From NCBI RefSeq assembly GCF_900187445.1, contig NZ_FYEB01000011.1, positions 1 to 64,000 on the forward strand: a DNA stretch of 64,000 bases, written 5' to 3'. This stretch comes from Pseudomonas sp. Irchel s3b2 (GTDB lineage: Bacteria > Pseudomonadota > Gammaproteobacteria > Pseudomonadales > Pseudomonadaceae). A program made the translations under genes and the position numbers. The stretch's first letter is position 1, and each line of letters starts with the position of its first letter. Below are positions 38,845-47,375 of the stretch, piece after piece. The notes beneath the pieces were generated by a model. It was not told the origin of the DNA. It made no database searches and saw nothing but the letters and a program-made list of their open reading frames with translations.

Positions 38845-40242
38845 ATGCACGATCCCCACAGCGAACGCATGAGTGGCAGTGAGACCCGCGCAGCAAGCGG
38901 TCTGGCCCTGGTGTTCGCCTTCCGTATGCTTGGCATGTTCATGGTGTTGCCGGTTCTGGCGACCTATGGGATGGACCTGGCAGGAGCGACCCCGGCCCTC
39001 ATCGGGTTGGCGATTGGCGCTTACGGCCTGACCCAGGCGATTTTTCAGATTCCTTTTGGCTTCATTTCCGACCGCATCGGTCGTCGTCCGGTGATTTACC
39101 TGGGGCTGATCATCTTCGCCCTGGGGAGTGTGCTGGCGGCCAATGCCGATTCGATCTGGGGCGTTATCGCTGGACGCATCCTGCAAGGTGCAGGGGCGAT
39201 TTCCGCGGCGGTCATGGCGTTGCTGTCAGACCTGACCCGCGAACAGCATCGGACCAAAGCCATGGCCATGATCGGCATGACGATTGGTCTGTCGTTCGCT
39301 GTCGCCATGGTTGTAGGACCGTTGCTGACCCGTGTCTTCGGTCTGTCCGGGTTGTTCTTCGCCACCGGTGGCATGGCGCTGGTCGGCATCGTCATCGTGA
39401 TGTTCATGGTGCCGCGCGCAACCGGGCCGTTGCAGCACCGTGAGTCCGGCGTTGCGCGGCAGGCGCTGATACCGACGCTCAAGCACCCGGACCTGCTTCG
39501 CCTGGACCTGGGCATTTTTGTGTTGCACGCGATGTTGATGTCGAGCTTCGTGGCATTGCCCCTGGCCTTGGTCGAAAAGGCCGGGCTGCCCAAAGAGCAG
39601 CACTGGTGGGTGTACCTGACCGCGCTGCTGATTTCCTTCTTTGCCATGATTCCGTTCATTATCTATGGCGAGAAGCGACGCAAAATGAAACGAGTTTTGC
39701 TCGGTGCCGTCGTGACGCTGATGTTCACTGAGCTATTCTTCTGGCAGTTCGGCGACAGCTTGCGGGCTCTGGTAATCGGCACGGTGGTGTTCTTCACCGC
39801 GTTCAATCTGCTGGAAGCCTCTTTGCCATCGCTGATCAGCAAGGTTTCACCGGCAGGCGGCAAGGGCACGGCGATGGGGGTTTATTCCACCAGCCAGTTC
39901 CTCGGTTCGGCACTGGGCGGGATCCTCGGCGGCTGGCTGTTCCAGCATGGCGGTTTGTCGGTTGTGTTCCTTGGATGCGCAGGTCTGGCTGCCCTCTGGT
40001 TAGCCTTTGCTGTTACCATGCGAGAACCTCCGTATGTGACGAGCCTGCGCTTGCCGTTGTCGCCCGAAGCGATTCGTGAAGCTGGCCTGATCGAGCGCCT
40101 GAAGGCCGTCGTTGGAGTAACCGATGCAATCGTGGTTGCCGATGAAGCGGCGATTTACATCAAACTGGACACCGAATTATTGGATCGCACTACCTTGGAG
40201 CGTCTGGTGAACAACCCGGCCGCGACAGCGTGCGAAGCCTAG
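38845..40242 (+). CDS. MFS transporter of the YajR type with C-terminal ferredoxin-like domain
   Basis: 465 residues, twelve predicted membrane helices in about the first 390. The loop GFISDRIGRRPV matches MFS motif A, and RILQGAGAISAAVMAL matches the helix 4 motif. A soluble tail of about 70 residues (PEAIREAGLIERLKAVVGVTDAIVV) resembles the YAM domain of E. coli YajR. The substrate is unknown; it is probably a proton-driven drug or metabolite exporter. It lies between uvrA (divergent) and ssb, a conserved pseudomonad arrangement. Confidence 0.88.
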   Translation: MHDPHSERMSGSETRAASGLALVFAFRMLGMFMVLPVLATYGMDLAGATPALIGLAIGAYGLTQAIFQIPFGFISDRIGRRPVIYLGLIIFALGSVLAANADSIWGVIAGRILQGAGAISAAVMALLSDLTREQHRTKAMAMIGMTIGLSFAVAMVVGPLLTRVFGLSGLFFATGGMALVGIVIVMFMVPRATGPLQHRESGVARQALIPTLKHPDLLRLDLGIFVLHAMLMSSFVALPLALVEKAGLPKEQHWWVYLTALLISFFAMIPFIIYGEKRRKMKRVLLGAVVTLMFTELFFWQFGDSLRALVIGTVVFFTAFNLLEASLPSLISKVSPAGGKGTAMGVYSTSQFLGSALGGILGGWLFQHGGLSVVFLGCAGLAALWLAFAVTMREPPYVTSLRLPLSPEAIREAGLIERLKAVVGVTDAIVVADEAAIYIKLDTELLDRTTLERLVNNPAATACEA

Positions 40243-40251
40243 GAGAACGTT

Positions 40252-40776
40252 ATGGCCCGTGGGGTTAACAAAGTCATATTGGTCGGCACTTGCGGCCAGG
40301 ATCCCGAAGTTCGCTACTTGCCTAACGGTAACGCCGTGACCAACCTGAGTCTGGCGACCAGCGAACAGTGGACCGACAAGCAAACCGGTCAGAAAGTCGA
40401 AAAGACCGAATGGCACCGCGTGTCGATGTTCGGCAAGGTTGCTGAAATTGCCGGCGAATACCTGCGTAAAGGTTCGCAGGTCTACATCGAAGGCAAACTG
40501 CAAACCCGCGAGTGGGAAAAAGACGGTATCAAGCGTTACACCACTGAAATCGTGGTCGACATGCAAGGCACCATGCAACTGCTGGGCGGCCGTCCACAGC
40601 AGGGTGACCAACAAGGCGGGGGTAACAACTACCAGCAGTCCGCTCCGGCTCCACGCCAACAGGCACCGCGTCCGCAGCAGTCGGCACCGCAACAGTCGCG
40701 TCCGGCTCCACAACAGCAGGCCGCTCCGCAGCCAGCTCCGGATTTCGACAGCTTTGATGACGATATCCCGTTCTAG
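40252..40776 (+). CDS. ssb: Single-stranded DNA-binding protein
   Basis: 174 residues with AGGAG upstream. The OB fold covers about residues 1-110 (GTCGQDPEVRYLPNGNAVTNL). A low-complexity linker rich in Gln, Pro and Ala follows. The acidic tip DFDSFDDDIPF recruits repair and replication partners. It starts nine bases after the MFS gene, so the two may be co-transcribed. Confidence 0.98.
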   Translation: MARGVNKVILVGTCGQDPEVRYLPNGNAVTNLSLATSEQWTDKQTGQKVEKTEWHRVSMFGKVAEIAGEYLRKGSQVYIEGKLQTREWEKDGIKRYTTEIVVDMQGTMQLLGGRPQQGDQQGGGNNYQQSAPAPRQQAPRPQQSAPQQSRPAPQQQAAPQPAPDFDSFDDDIPF

Positions 40777-40811
40777 GATACGGCTTAGCCTTTCTTGTAA
40801 GGTTTAGCCTC

Positions 40812-40854
40812 GAAACCCCCAATCAGTTCTTTGACTGGTCGGGGGTTTTCTTTT
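40812..40854 (+). terminator. Rho-independent terminator after ssb
   Basis: AAACCCCC...GGGGGTTTTCTTTT with an inner ATCAGT/ACTGGT helix that includes one G-T pair. Confidence 0.85.
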
Positions 40855-40866
40855 GCGCCTCATTTT

Positions 40867-40956
40867 TGTAGGAGCCAGCTTGCTGGCGAAGAACGATGAC
40901 GCGGTTTGCCTGATTACCCGCGTGACCGTTCTTCGCCAGCAAGCTTGGCTCCTACA
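40867..40956. repeat. REP/REPIN-type inverted repeat overlapping the end of the ycaO-like gene
   Basis: TGTAGGAGCCAGCTTGCTGG at the left faces CCAGCAAGCTTGGCTCCTAC at the right, about 40 bases apart. The outer five bases (40952-40956) overlap the coding sequence on the minus strand, and its TAG stop is part of the repeat consensus. Confidence 0.88.
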
Positions 40957-43144
40957 GGATTGCGGTCCGCGCCGAGTGCAGTTTTTTGTAGCTATCGATC
41001 AACCGCAGATGCCTGTCGAGCCCCTCCAGTTTCATGCTGGTCGGCGTCAAGCCATGGAAGCGCACGCTGCCATCCACCGATCCGATCGCTGCATCCATCC
41101 GCTCGTTGCCAAACATCCGGCGGAAATTGGCCTCGTAGTCTTCCAGTTCCAGGTCTTCGTCCAGCTTCATCTCCAGCACCACATTGACGGCCTGGTAGAA
41201 CAAGCCACGCTCAACCGTGTTGTCGTTGTACTGCAGGAACATTTCCACCGCCTCTTTCGCTTCTTCAAATTGCTGCAAGGCGAGATAGATCAGCAGCTTC
41301 AACTCTAGGATCGTCAGCTGACCCCAGGCGGTATTGTCGTCAAACTCGATGCCGATCAAGGTGGTGATGTCGGTGTAGTCGTCCAGCTCACTTTCCACCA
41401 GACGCTCAACCAGCGCTTGCAGTTCGTCTTCGTCCAGGCGATGCAGGTTCAGAATATCGGCGCGGAAAAACAGCGCTTTGTTGGTGTTATCCCAGATCAG
41501 ATCGTCTACCGGATAAATTTCCGAATAGTTCGGTACCAGGATGCGGCAGGCCTTCGCGCCGATATGCTCGTAGACCGCCATGTACACTTCCTTGCCCATG
41601 CCTTCGAGAATGCCGAACAGGGTCGCGGCTTCCTCGGCATTCGAGTTTTCACCCTGGCCGGAGAAGTCCCACTCCACGAATTCGTAATCCGACTTGGCAC
41701 TGAAGAATCGCCACGACACCACGCCGCTGGAGTCGATAAAGTGCTCGACGAAGTTATTCGGCTCGGTCACTGCATGACCTTCAAAAGTTGGCTGAGGCAA
41801 GTCGTTGAGGCCTTCGAAGCTGCGGCCCTGCAGCAATTCGGTCAGGCTGCGTTCCAGCGCCACTTCCAGGCTTGGGTGCGCGCCGAACGAGGCGAACACG
41901 CCGCCGGTACGCGGGTTCATCAACGTGACACACATCACCGGGAACTCACCGCCCAGGGACGCATCTTTTACTAGCACGGGGAAACCCTGCTCTTCCAGGG
42001 CCTGGATACCGGCCAGAATCCCGGGGTATTTCGCCAACACCTCGGCCGGCACATCCGGCAGTGCAAATTCACCTTCGATGATTTCGCGTTTTACCGCACG
42101 TTCGAAGATCTCCGACAGACACTGCACCTGGGCTTCGGCCAGCGTGTTACCGGCACTCATGCCGTTGCTGAGGAACAGGTTTTCGATCAGGTTGGACGGG
42201 AAATACACCACCTCACCGTCTGACTGGCGCACGTACGGCAGCGAGCAGATCCCGCGCTCTTCATTGCCGGAGTTGGTATCGATCAGATGGGAGCCACGCA
42301 GTTCGCCGTCGCGGTTGTAAATCTTCAGGCAGTATTCGTCGAGAATTTCAGTCGGCAGCGCATCCTTGCGGCCAGGCTTGAACCAGCGTTCGTGCGGGTA
42401 ATGCACAAACGGCGCGTTGGCGATGTCTTCGCCCCAGAACTGGTCGTTGTAGAAGAAGTTGCAGTTGAGCCGCTCGATAAACTCGCCCAGCGCCGACGCC
42501 AACGCGCCTTCTTTGGTCGCGCCCTTGCCATTGGTGAAACACATCGGCGAGTGCGCATCGCGGATGTGCAGTGACCACACATTGGGCACGATATTGCGCC
42601 ACGAAGCGATTTCAATCTTCATGCCCAGGTCCGCCAGAATGGCCGACATATTGGCGATGGTTTGCTCCAGCGGCAGGTCCTTGCCGGCAATATAAGTGCT
42701 CGCCTCGGAATTAGAAGCAGGCATCAATAACGCCTGGGCATCGGCGTCGAGGTTTTCCACCTCTTCGATCACAAACTCAGGTCCGGCTTGCACCACTTTT
42801 TTCACGGTGCAACGGTCGATGGAACGCAGGATGCCCTGGCGGTCCTTATCGGAGATGTCCGCCGGCAACTCGACCTGGATCTTGAAAATCTGGTTGTAGC
42901 GGTTTTCCGGATCAACAATGTTGTTCTGCGACAGGCGAATGTTATCGGTGGGAATACTGCGAGTGTCGCAGTACAGCTTCACGAAATAAGCCGCACACAA
43001 AGCCGATGAGGCCAGAAAGTAATCGAACGGACCAGGTGCCGAGCCATCGCCCTTGTAGCGGATAGGTTGATCGGCCACCACCGTGAAGTCATCGAACTTG
43101 GCTTCAAGTCGAAGGTTATCGAGAAAGTTGACCTTGATTTCCAT
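40952..43144 (-). CDS. OsmC-like / YcaO-domain fusion protein
   Basis: 730 residues. The N-terminal 140 residues look like an OsmC/Ohr-type domain (FLASSALCAAYFVKLYC). The remainder aligns well from memory with E. coli YcaO: IASWRNIVPNVWSLHIRD, CFTNGKGATKEGALASALGE, SNGMSAGNTLAEAQVQ, FASFGAHPSLEVALERSLTE. The C-terminal part is helical and TPR-like. YcaO proteins use ATP to activate amide backbones. E. coli YcaO has been reported to support RimO-dependent methylthiolation of ribosomal protein S12, encoded here at 15176. The ATG at 43144 follows a run of C/T on the plus strand, giving AACCCCCC rather than a clear ribosome-binding site. The protein ends in ARTAIL, with the stop inside a REP element. 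Confidence 0.9.
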   Translation of the reverse strand: MEIKVNFLDNLRLEAKFDDFTVVADQPIRYKGDGSAPGPFDYFLASSALCAAYFVKLYCDTRSIPTDNIRLSQNNIVDPENRYNQIFKIQVELPADISDKDRQGILRSIDRCTVKKVVQAGPEFVIEEVENLDADAQALLMPASNSEASTYIAGKDLPLEQTIANMSAILADLGMKIEIASWRNIVPNVWSLHIRDAHSPMCFTNGKGATKEGALASALGEFIERLNCNFFYNDQFWGEDIANAPFVHYPHERWFKPGRKDALPTEILDEYCLKIYNRDGELRGSHLIDTNSGNEERGICSLPYVRQSDGEVVYFPSNLIENLFLSNGMSAGNTLAEAQVQCLSEIFERAVKREIIEGEFALPDVPAEVLAKYPGILAGIQALEEQGFPVLVKDASLGGEFPVMCVTLMNPRTGGVFASFGAHPSLEVALERSLTELLQGRSFEGLNDLPQPTFEGHAVTEPNNFVEHFIDSSGVVSWRFFSAKSDYEFVEWDFSGQGENSNAEEAATLFGILEGMGKEVYMAVYEHIGAKACRILVPNYSEIYPVDDLIWDNTNKALFFRADILNLHRLDEDELQALVERLVESELDDYTDITTLIGIEFDDNTAWGQLTILELKLLIYLALQQFEEAKEAVEMFLQYNDNTVERGLFYQAVNVVLEMKLDEDLELEDYEANFRRMFGNERMDAAIGSVDGSVRFHGLTPTSMKLEGLDRHLRLIDSYKKLHSARTAIL

Positions 43145-43252
43145 GGGGGGTTACCAGAATAACGGGCTAGACAATTTGGCCGCCATTATCCGGCATTTCA
43201 GCCATAAGTCTTGTGGACGTCTTACTATCTGTCCACCACGGCGATGGATGGG

Positions 43253-44410
43253 TCAATCGAGTATCAGGTGCGGTAAAAACCGGCTCGAATCCTTGGTGAT
43301 CAAACTGTTGTCTTCCCGCACGCCAATCCCCGCGGCTTGATCCCCGATTACCCAAGAGCCAATCAGCGTAAAGCTGTCGCCAAACTGCGGCAGCGGGGCG
43401 AATTCCTGAAGGATAAACGGCGCGTCGGTGTAGGGCCCGTCCTCTTTCACGATCAGACCGTCAGCGGTTTGCAATTCAATGTTGGCACCTTCCCGGGAGA
43501 AGAACGGCTTGCGCACCCAGCCCTTGGGTACCGCTTTGCTCGGGTCGGCATCCAGGTGCGCCGCGAGCAGGTTCGGGTGACCTTTGTTGAACTCCCACAG
43601 CAGCGGCAAAATGCCCTTGTTGGAAATGATCGATTTCCAGGCTGGCTCGAAAAACTGTGTATCGCTCTGGGCAATCGCAGCACCAAAGGGCTCGTGGAAG
43701 ATGAATTCCCAGGCATGCAGCTTGAACAGGTGAGGAATCCAGCGATCTTCCAAATCGACGAAACGTCCTTCATGGGTGAGGCCGATGTCCTCGATGTCGA
43801 TGTGCCGTGATTCGATGCCGACTTTTTCCGCGATCAGGCGCAGATAGTCGGTGGTGCCTTTGTCTTCGACCGAGTCTTTCATCGAGGCGAAATAGAAGGG
43901 CTGTTTGAGCTGCAGTTGGGCAAAGGCCTGATGCAACTTGGTGTCGATGCTGTTGAACTGATCGGCATGTTTGGGCAGCAAACCACGTTCGATACATTGC
44001 TCCAGCCAACCCCACTGAAACGCCGCGGCCTCATACAGGCTGGTCGGCGTGTCGTAGTTGAGTTCCAGCAACTTGGCGGGCCCGCTGCCGTTGTAGGAAA
44101 AATCCATGCGCCCATACAGGTGCGGGTGGCCTTCGAGCCATGAAGTGCGAACCATGTCGAAGAATGGCGCGGGAATGCTCAGGCGCTCCAGCAACTCCTC
44201 GCTCTGAACCACGCGTGCCACCAGGTCCATGCACATCTCATGAATCTCGGTGGTCGGGTCTTCGAGATCGTTCTCGATCTGTTTGAGCGTGAACTGGTAA
44301 TACGCGCTCTCGTCCCAATAAGGTTCGTCGTCGATGGTATGGAACAGGAAGCCAAGATTTTCAGCGGTCTGTTTCCAGTCATGACGCTCGGCGCAGAGGA
44401 TCTTCTTCAT
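43253..44410 (-). CDS. Glutathionylspermidine synthase-like ATP-grasp ligase (YjfC/YgiC family)
   Basis: 385 residues, the YgiC/YjfC length. It corresponds to the C-terminal amide-ligase half of E. coli Gss without the amidase half. Landmarks: WLEGHPHLYGRMDFSYNG, LLELNYDTPTSLYEAAAFQW, EPAWKSIISNKGILPLLWE, VRKPFFSREGANIEL and IGSWVIGDQAAGIGVRED. The Arg and Lys ligands expected for ATP and acyl-phosphate chemistry lie in these blocks. The real substrates of this subfamily are unknown; it may ligate a peptide or polyamine. It is the last gene of the minus-strand membrane-stress cluster, 12 bases after the DUF1190 lipoprotein gene. Confidence 0.88.
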   Translation of the reverse strand: MKKILCAERHDWKQTAENLGFLFHTIDDEPYWDESAYYQFTLKQIENDLEDPTTEIHEMCMDLVARVVQSEELLERLSIPAPFFDMVRTSWLEGHPHLYGRMDFSYNGSGPAKLLELNYDTPTSLYEAAAFQWGWLEQCIERGLLPKHADQFNSIDTKLHQAFAQLQLKQPFYFASMKDSVEDKGTTDYLRLIAEKVGIESRHIDIEDIGLTHEGRFVDLEDRWIPHLFKLHAWEFIFHEPFGAAIAQSDTQFFEPAWKSIISNKGILPLLWEFNKGHPNLLAAHLDADPSKAVPKGWVRKPFFSREGANIELQTADGLIVKEDGPYTDAPFILQEFAPLPQFGDSFTLIGSWVIGDQAAGIGVREDNSLITKDSSRFLPHLILD

Positions 44411-44422
44411 GGCGCTCGTTCC

Positions 44423-45148
44423 TTAGCTGCTCGATCGGCCAGCGCTGCTTGAACCGCCCCAACCGCTGCGGGCGCTGGCTTTGCTGCCGAAGCCGCCACG
44501 GGATGTGGACGACGCAACGGAAATCGGCTTGCTGGCGGAACGGATTGAGTCGGTATAGCTGCTGCTGCCGTACCTTGCCTGATTGGACTTGGTAAAGGTT
44601 GTGCCTTTCGAAATCCGCTGGTTAAGCGTCGAGGAGCCGTAGTTGCCGCGATCATCGCGATAGCGGTAGACCGGCTGGGAGTAATAGCTGTTGCGGTTGT
44701 TGCTCAGCATGTTGCCGATCAGCAGGCCGGTCAGCAGGCTGGTGCCGGAGAACCCGGAACCTCCACTGTTCGCTTCCGAGGCGGGCAATTGAGCCTTGGC
44801 GGCGTCCACTTGGGATTGCGTCACCTCGCCATCGGCGGTCAGTTCGAAACCACCCAGCTTGGGGATGAACTTGCCGGCGGAATCCTGCTGGCACCAGTCG
44901 GCGACAAAGTCGGCATCGCAATCGGCCTGGTTGTCGTATACCGGCGCGATACGGCGATGCTCAGCCATGGCGGCCATGTAGGCGTCAGAGCAGACGTCCA
45001 CCGGGAGCTTTTCATCGGCACACTGCTGAACGGACTGGAAGTTGTACTTCTTCTGCATCGCGTAGGTTTTTTCTTCCTGCCCGCAGCCTGATATCGCCAT
45101 GGCGACCGACGCTGCCAGCGAGAGCTGAACGTACTTGCTTCGTTTCAT
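44423..45148 (-). CDS. DUF1190 (YgiB/YjfM-like) lipoprotein
   Basis: 241 residues from the ATG at 45148, with GGAG eight bases upstream; a TTG 18 bases upstream is less likely. A short basic start, hydrophobic stretch and lipobox ISGC (Cys22) mark a lipoprotein. The middle holds Cys-containing segments (QQCADEKLPVDVCSDAY, YDNQADCDADFVADWCQ) that could form disulfides in the periplasm. The tail is rich in Ser, Gly and Arg and looks disordered. It matches the E. coli YjfM/YgiB family, function unknown. In E. coli these genes also sit next to a YjfC/YgiC ligase, suggesting the lipoprotein is its partner or target. Confidence 0.85.
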   Translation of the reverse strand: MKRSKYVQLSLAASVAMAISGCGQEEKTYAMQKKYNFQSVQQCADEKLPVDVCSDAYMAAMAEHRRIAPVYDNQADCDADFVADWCQQDSAGKFIPKLGGFELTADGEVTQSQVDAAKAQLPASEANSGGSGFSGTSLLTGLLIGNMLSNNRNSYYSQPVYRYRDDRGNYGSSTLNQRISKGTTFTKSNQARYGSSSYTDSIRSASKPISVASSTSRGGFGSKASARSGWGGSSSAGRSSS

Positions 45149-45166
45149 CGGGATCTCCGTGCGCAA

Positions 45167-45595
45167 TCAGTTCTGGGAAGGGGTCATGCACGCGGCGTTC
45201 AACATGCCGACGCTGATGGCCACTGCCGCGACATAGATACCCGCAGCGATTTCACCTTTTTTAATGCGTTCAGAGGCGCCTTTGAGCACCAGGCTGGTCA
45301 GCAGAAACGCCAGCAGCTGTACGAAAGCGGCGATCACTGCCCAGACGACGAAGTCCAGAATGCTGATTGAGTAGGCGATCACATTGCTGGCCGGAATGGC
45401 GAAACCGATGATGGCGCCACCCAGTGCGATCGAGGCCGCTACGTTGCCCGAGCGGATCAGTTCGAACTCTTTGTGCGGGGTGATTCGGGTGTAGATGAAC
45501 TGGAACAGCGCGAACAGCACGGCGGCGCCGAGAATGTACAAAACAAACCCGAGCACGGCGGCTTTGTTCAGGGAGATGGAGAGCGCTTCAAGCAT
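45167..45595 (-). CDS. DUF350 (YjfL-like) inner membrane protein
   Basis: 142 residues with four predicted membrane helices (about 12-32, 52-72, 78-100 and 115-135). The first is followed by a short charged loop (TPHKEFELIRSGNVAASI), typical of DUF350, whose members usually occur as one or two such units. Function unknown. It lies between the DUF2491 and DUF1190 genes in the same order as E. coli yjfK-yjfL-yjfM. Confidence 0.88.
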   Translation of the reverse strand: MLEALSISLNKAAVLGFVLYILGAAVLFALFQFIYTRITPHKEFELIRSGNVAASIALGGAIIGFAIPASNVIAYSISILDFVVWAVIAAFVQLLAFLLTSLVLKGASERIKKGEIAAGIYVAAVAISVGMLNAACMTPSQN

Positions 45596-45609
45596 GGACT
45601 TCTTCCTTT

Positions 45610-46284
45610 TTAAAAAGTGTTCAGGTCAGTGGTGTACAGCGAAATGCCCAGCGAAGTGCTCAAGCTGATGGTGCCTTCGGCGTCTTCTTCGACAGAAAAC
45701 AGCAGGAATTCCCGGCGATCGGTCAGGCCGGTTTCCCGGACGTATAGCATCGAACGGTGTTCGATACTGTAGGACTCATCCGGATTTTTCAGGTGTTCGC
45801 TCAGCGCCACCAGTTCTGTCTGGCCGGTCTCGGTGCCCCATTCGCGGGTGTATTCGACACCGTTGTGGTTGTAAGTCGGCAGGCCAATCAAGCTTTGAGG
45901 GCCGGCCAGCCGACTCAGCTCCGCTTCACTGTTGATGGTGATGTAACTGAGGTAATTGAACAGGATCACCGATTCGACCTGTCCGGCGATGCCACCGGTA
46001 GTGTGTACTTGCAGCCAGTAATCTTCGTCGTTCATGTAATAGCGCGACAGCCAGGTCGACTGCCCGAGATCAATGGTGCCGGCGCTCCAGATCTGTTGGG
46101 AGCCAGGGATGACCACGGTGGTGTTGCCGTCGAGCAACAACTTCAGGGTGGTGTCGAACATCACCTCTTTACCCAATGCCAGGCCCAGTGGACCGATGGC
46201 GGGCAGGGTTTCGCTGGCTGTCCATTTCGATTGCGTATTCGCTTTCGGGGCCTCAAGCCCCATCAACTGTTTAAACCATCCCAT
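45610..46284 (-). CDS. DUF2491 (YjfK-like) protein
   Basis: 224 residues (MGWFKQLMGLEAPKANTQSK), soluble with no signal peptide. The amphipathic N-terminus GWFKQLMGL could touch a membrane. Conserved-looking blocks: YYMNDEDYWLQVHT and VESVILFNYLSYITI. It matches the E. coli YjfK family by length and position; function unknown. Its start overlaps the end of the potassium channel gene by 14 bases, indicating co-translation. Confidence 0.85.
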   Translation of the reverse strand: MGWFKQLMGLEAPKANTQSKWTASETLPAIGPLGLALGKEVMFDTTLKLLLDGNTTVVIPGSQQIWSAGTIDLGQSTWLSRYYMNDEDYWLQVHTTGGIAGQVESVILFNYLSYITINSEAELSRLAGPQSLIGLPTYNHNGVEYTREWGTETGQTELVALSEHLKNPDESYSIEHRSMLYVRETGLTDRREFLLFSVEEDAEGTISLSTSLGISLYTTDLNTF

Positions 46285-47305
46285 GGGTGATTTCCTTGAG
46301 GCGCGTTGAGGCGATGTAGAAGAGTTCGCCGCCCTCGACGCGAGTGGCGCCGGGCGGGTTGATCGACGGGTGTCGGGCGCCTTTGGCGCGGTAGCCGATA
46401 AGGGTCGCGTTGTGGTGTTCTTTCATCTGTGCGTACAGATCGCCGAACGTTGCTTCAAAGGTGTCTGGCAGTTTCATCAAATATTGGGTGGCGCCTTGAC
46501 CCACGCACAGCAATTCATTGATGACCACGGATGAGCCTGGATCCTGAGAGGCGCGCACCAACATCTCGATGGCCATGCTCGAGGTGCATTCCAGGCGGGG
46601 CGCGTAGGCGCTGGCGAGCGCAGCGATCTCACTTTCATTGAAGTGGGCGACCACATGGCCGACAGGGCTCAGTTGATTGACCGCCAGCACGGTGGCCAGG
46701 GTCAGATCGTCTGAGTGGGTACGCACCAGGACACGCTCGGCACCGGGAACGCCGGCACGCAGCAAAAGTGCGGCGGAGGACAGGCTTTCGCCTTTGATAA
46801 AGTCCGCTTTGCCCGGCATGGGATTTTCTTCGAGGTCGCAATCGCAAATGACGATCAGGTTGTCATTGGATGTTTCGTCCTGCAGCAATAATTCAACGAC
46901 CCGCTCGCTGGACGCACCTTCCCAGCCGATGAGAACCGTATGGCCGACCTTGCCGGTGAAATCGCCTTTGCCCTTCATGCCTTTTCTCCATACATCGATG
47001 ACACTGCTGGTGGTTTTGCCGATGGCTGCCGTCAGCAGCGCAATGCCCCCGAGCATGACCCAGGTCGCCACGAAAATTCGTCCCGCGGCTGTTTGTGGCG
47101 CGAGATCGCCGTAGCCGACAGTGAGTGTGGTGGTGAGATAGAAGTAGGTAAACGTGGCGGGGGAGATGAGGTGTTGTTCGCCCAGAAGCACAAGGCCGAT
47201 ATAGGCCGTGCTCAGGTGTACGCCCAACGCAATGGTCAGGCCTGCCCAGCCGAACCGATGGAAGAAGGATGAGGCGTACGTGCGCAATAAAAGGAAAATC
47301 GACAT
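46271..47305 (-). CDS. Potassium channel with RCK/NAD-binding regulatory domain
   Basis: 344 residues. Two membrane helices (about 20-41 and 74-98) flank a pore loop with the selectivity filter TVGYGD at residues 62-67. The cytoplasmic part starts with a Rossmann-type VGHTVLIGWEGASSERVVELL, as in RCK domains, and ends with a second, RCK-C-like region. It should be a potassium-selective channel gated by a nucleotide or ion. It is fused by overlap to the DUF2491 gene, so it belongs to the PspA cluster. E. coli yjf lacks it. Confidence 0.87.
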   Translation of the reverse strand: MSIFLLLRTYASSFFHRFGWAGLTIALGVHLSTAYIGLVLLGEQHLISPATFTYFYLTTTLTVGYGDLAPQTAAGRIFVATWVMLGGIALLTAAIGKTTSSVIDVWRKGMKGKGDFTGKVGHTVLIGWEGASSERVVELLLQDETSNDNLIVICDCDLEENPMPGKADFIKGESLSSAALLLRAGVPGAERVLVRTHSDDLTLATVLAVNQLSPVGHVVAHFNESEIAALASAYAPRLECTSSMAIEMLVRASQDPGSSVVINELLCVGQGATQYLMKLPDTFEATFGDLYAQMKEHHNATLIGYRAKGARHPSINPPGATRVEGGELFYIASTRLKEITHGMV

Positions 47306-47375
47306 TACATCCCTGACTCCGTGGGGCTCATTCCTGGCGACGTAATCGCTCTGGCGTCTGAGTGCTCAAGTGCGG

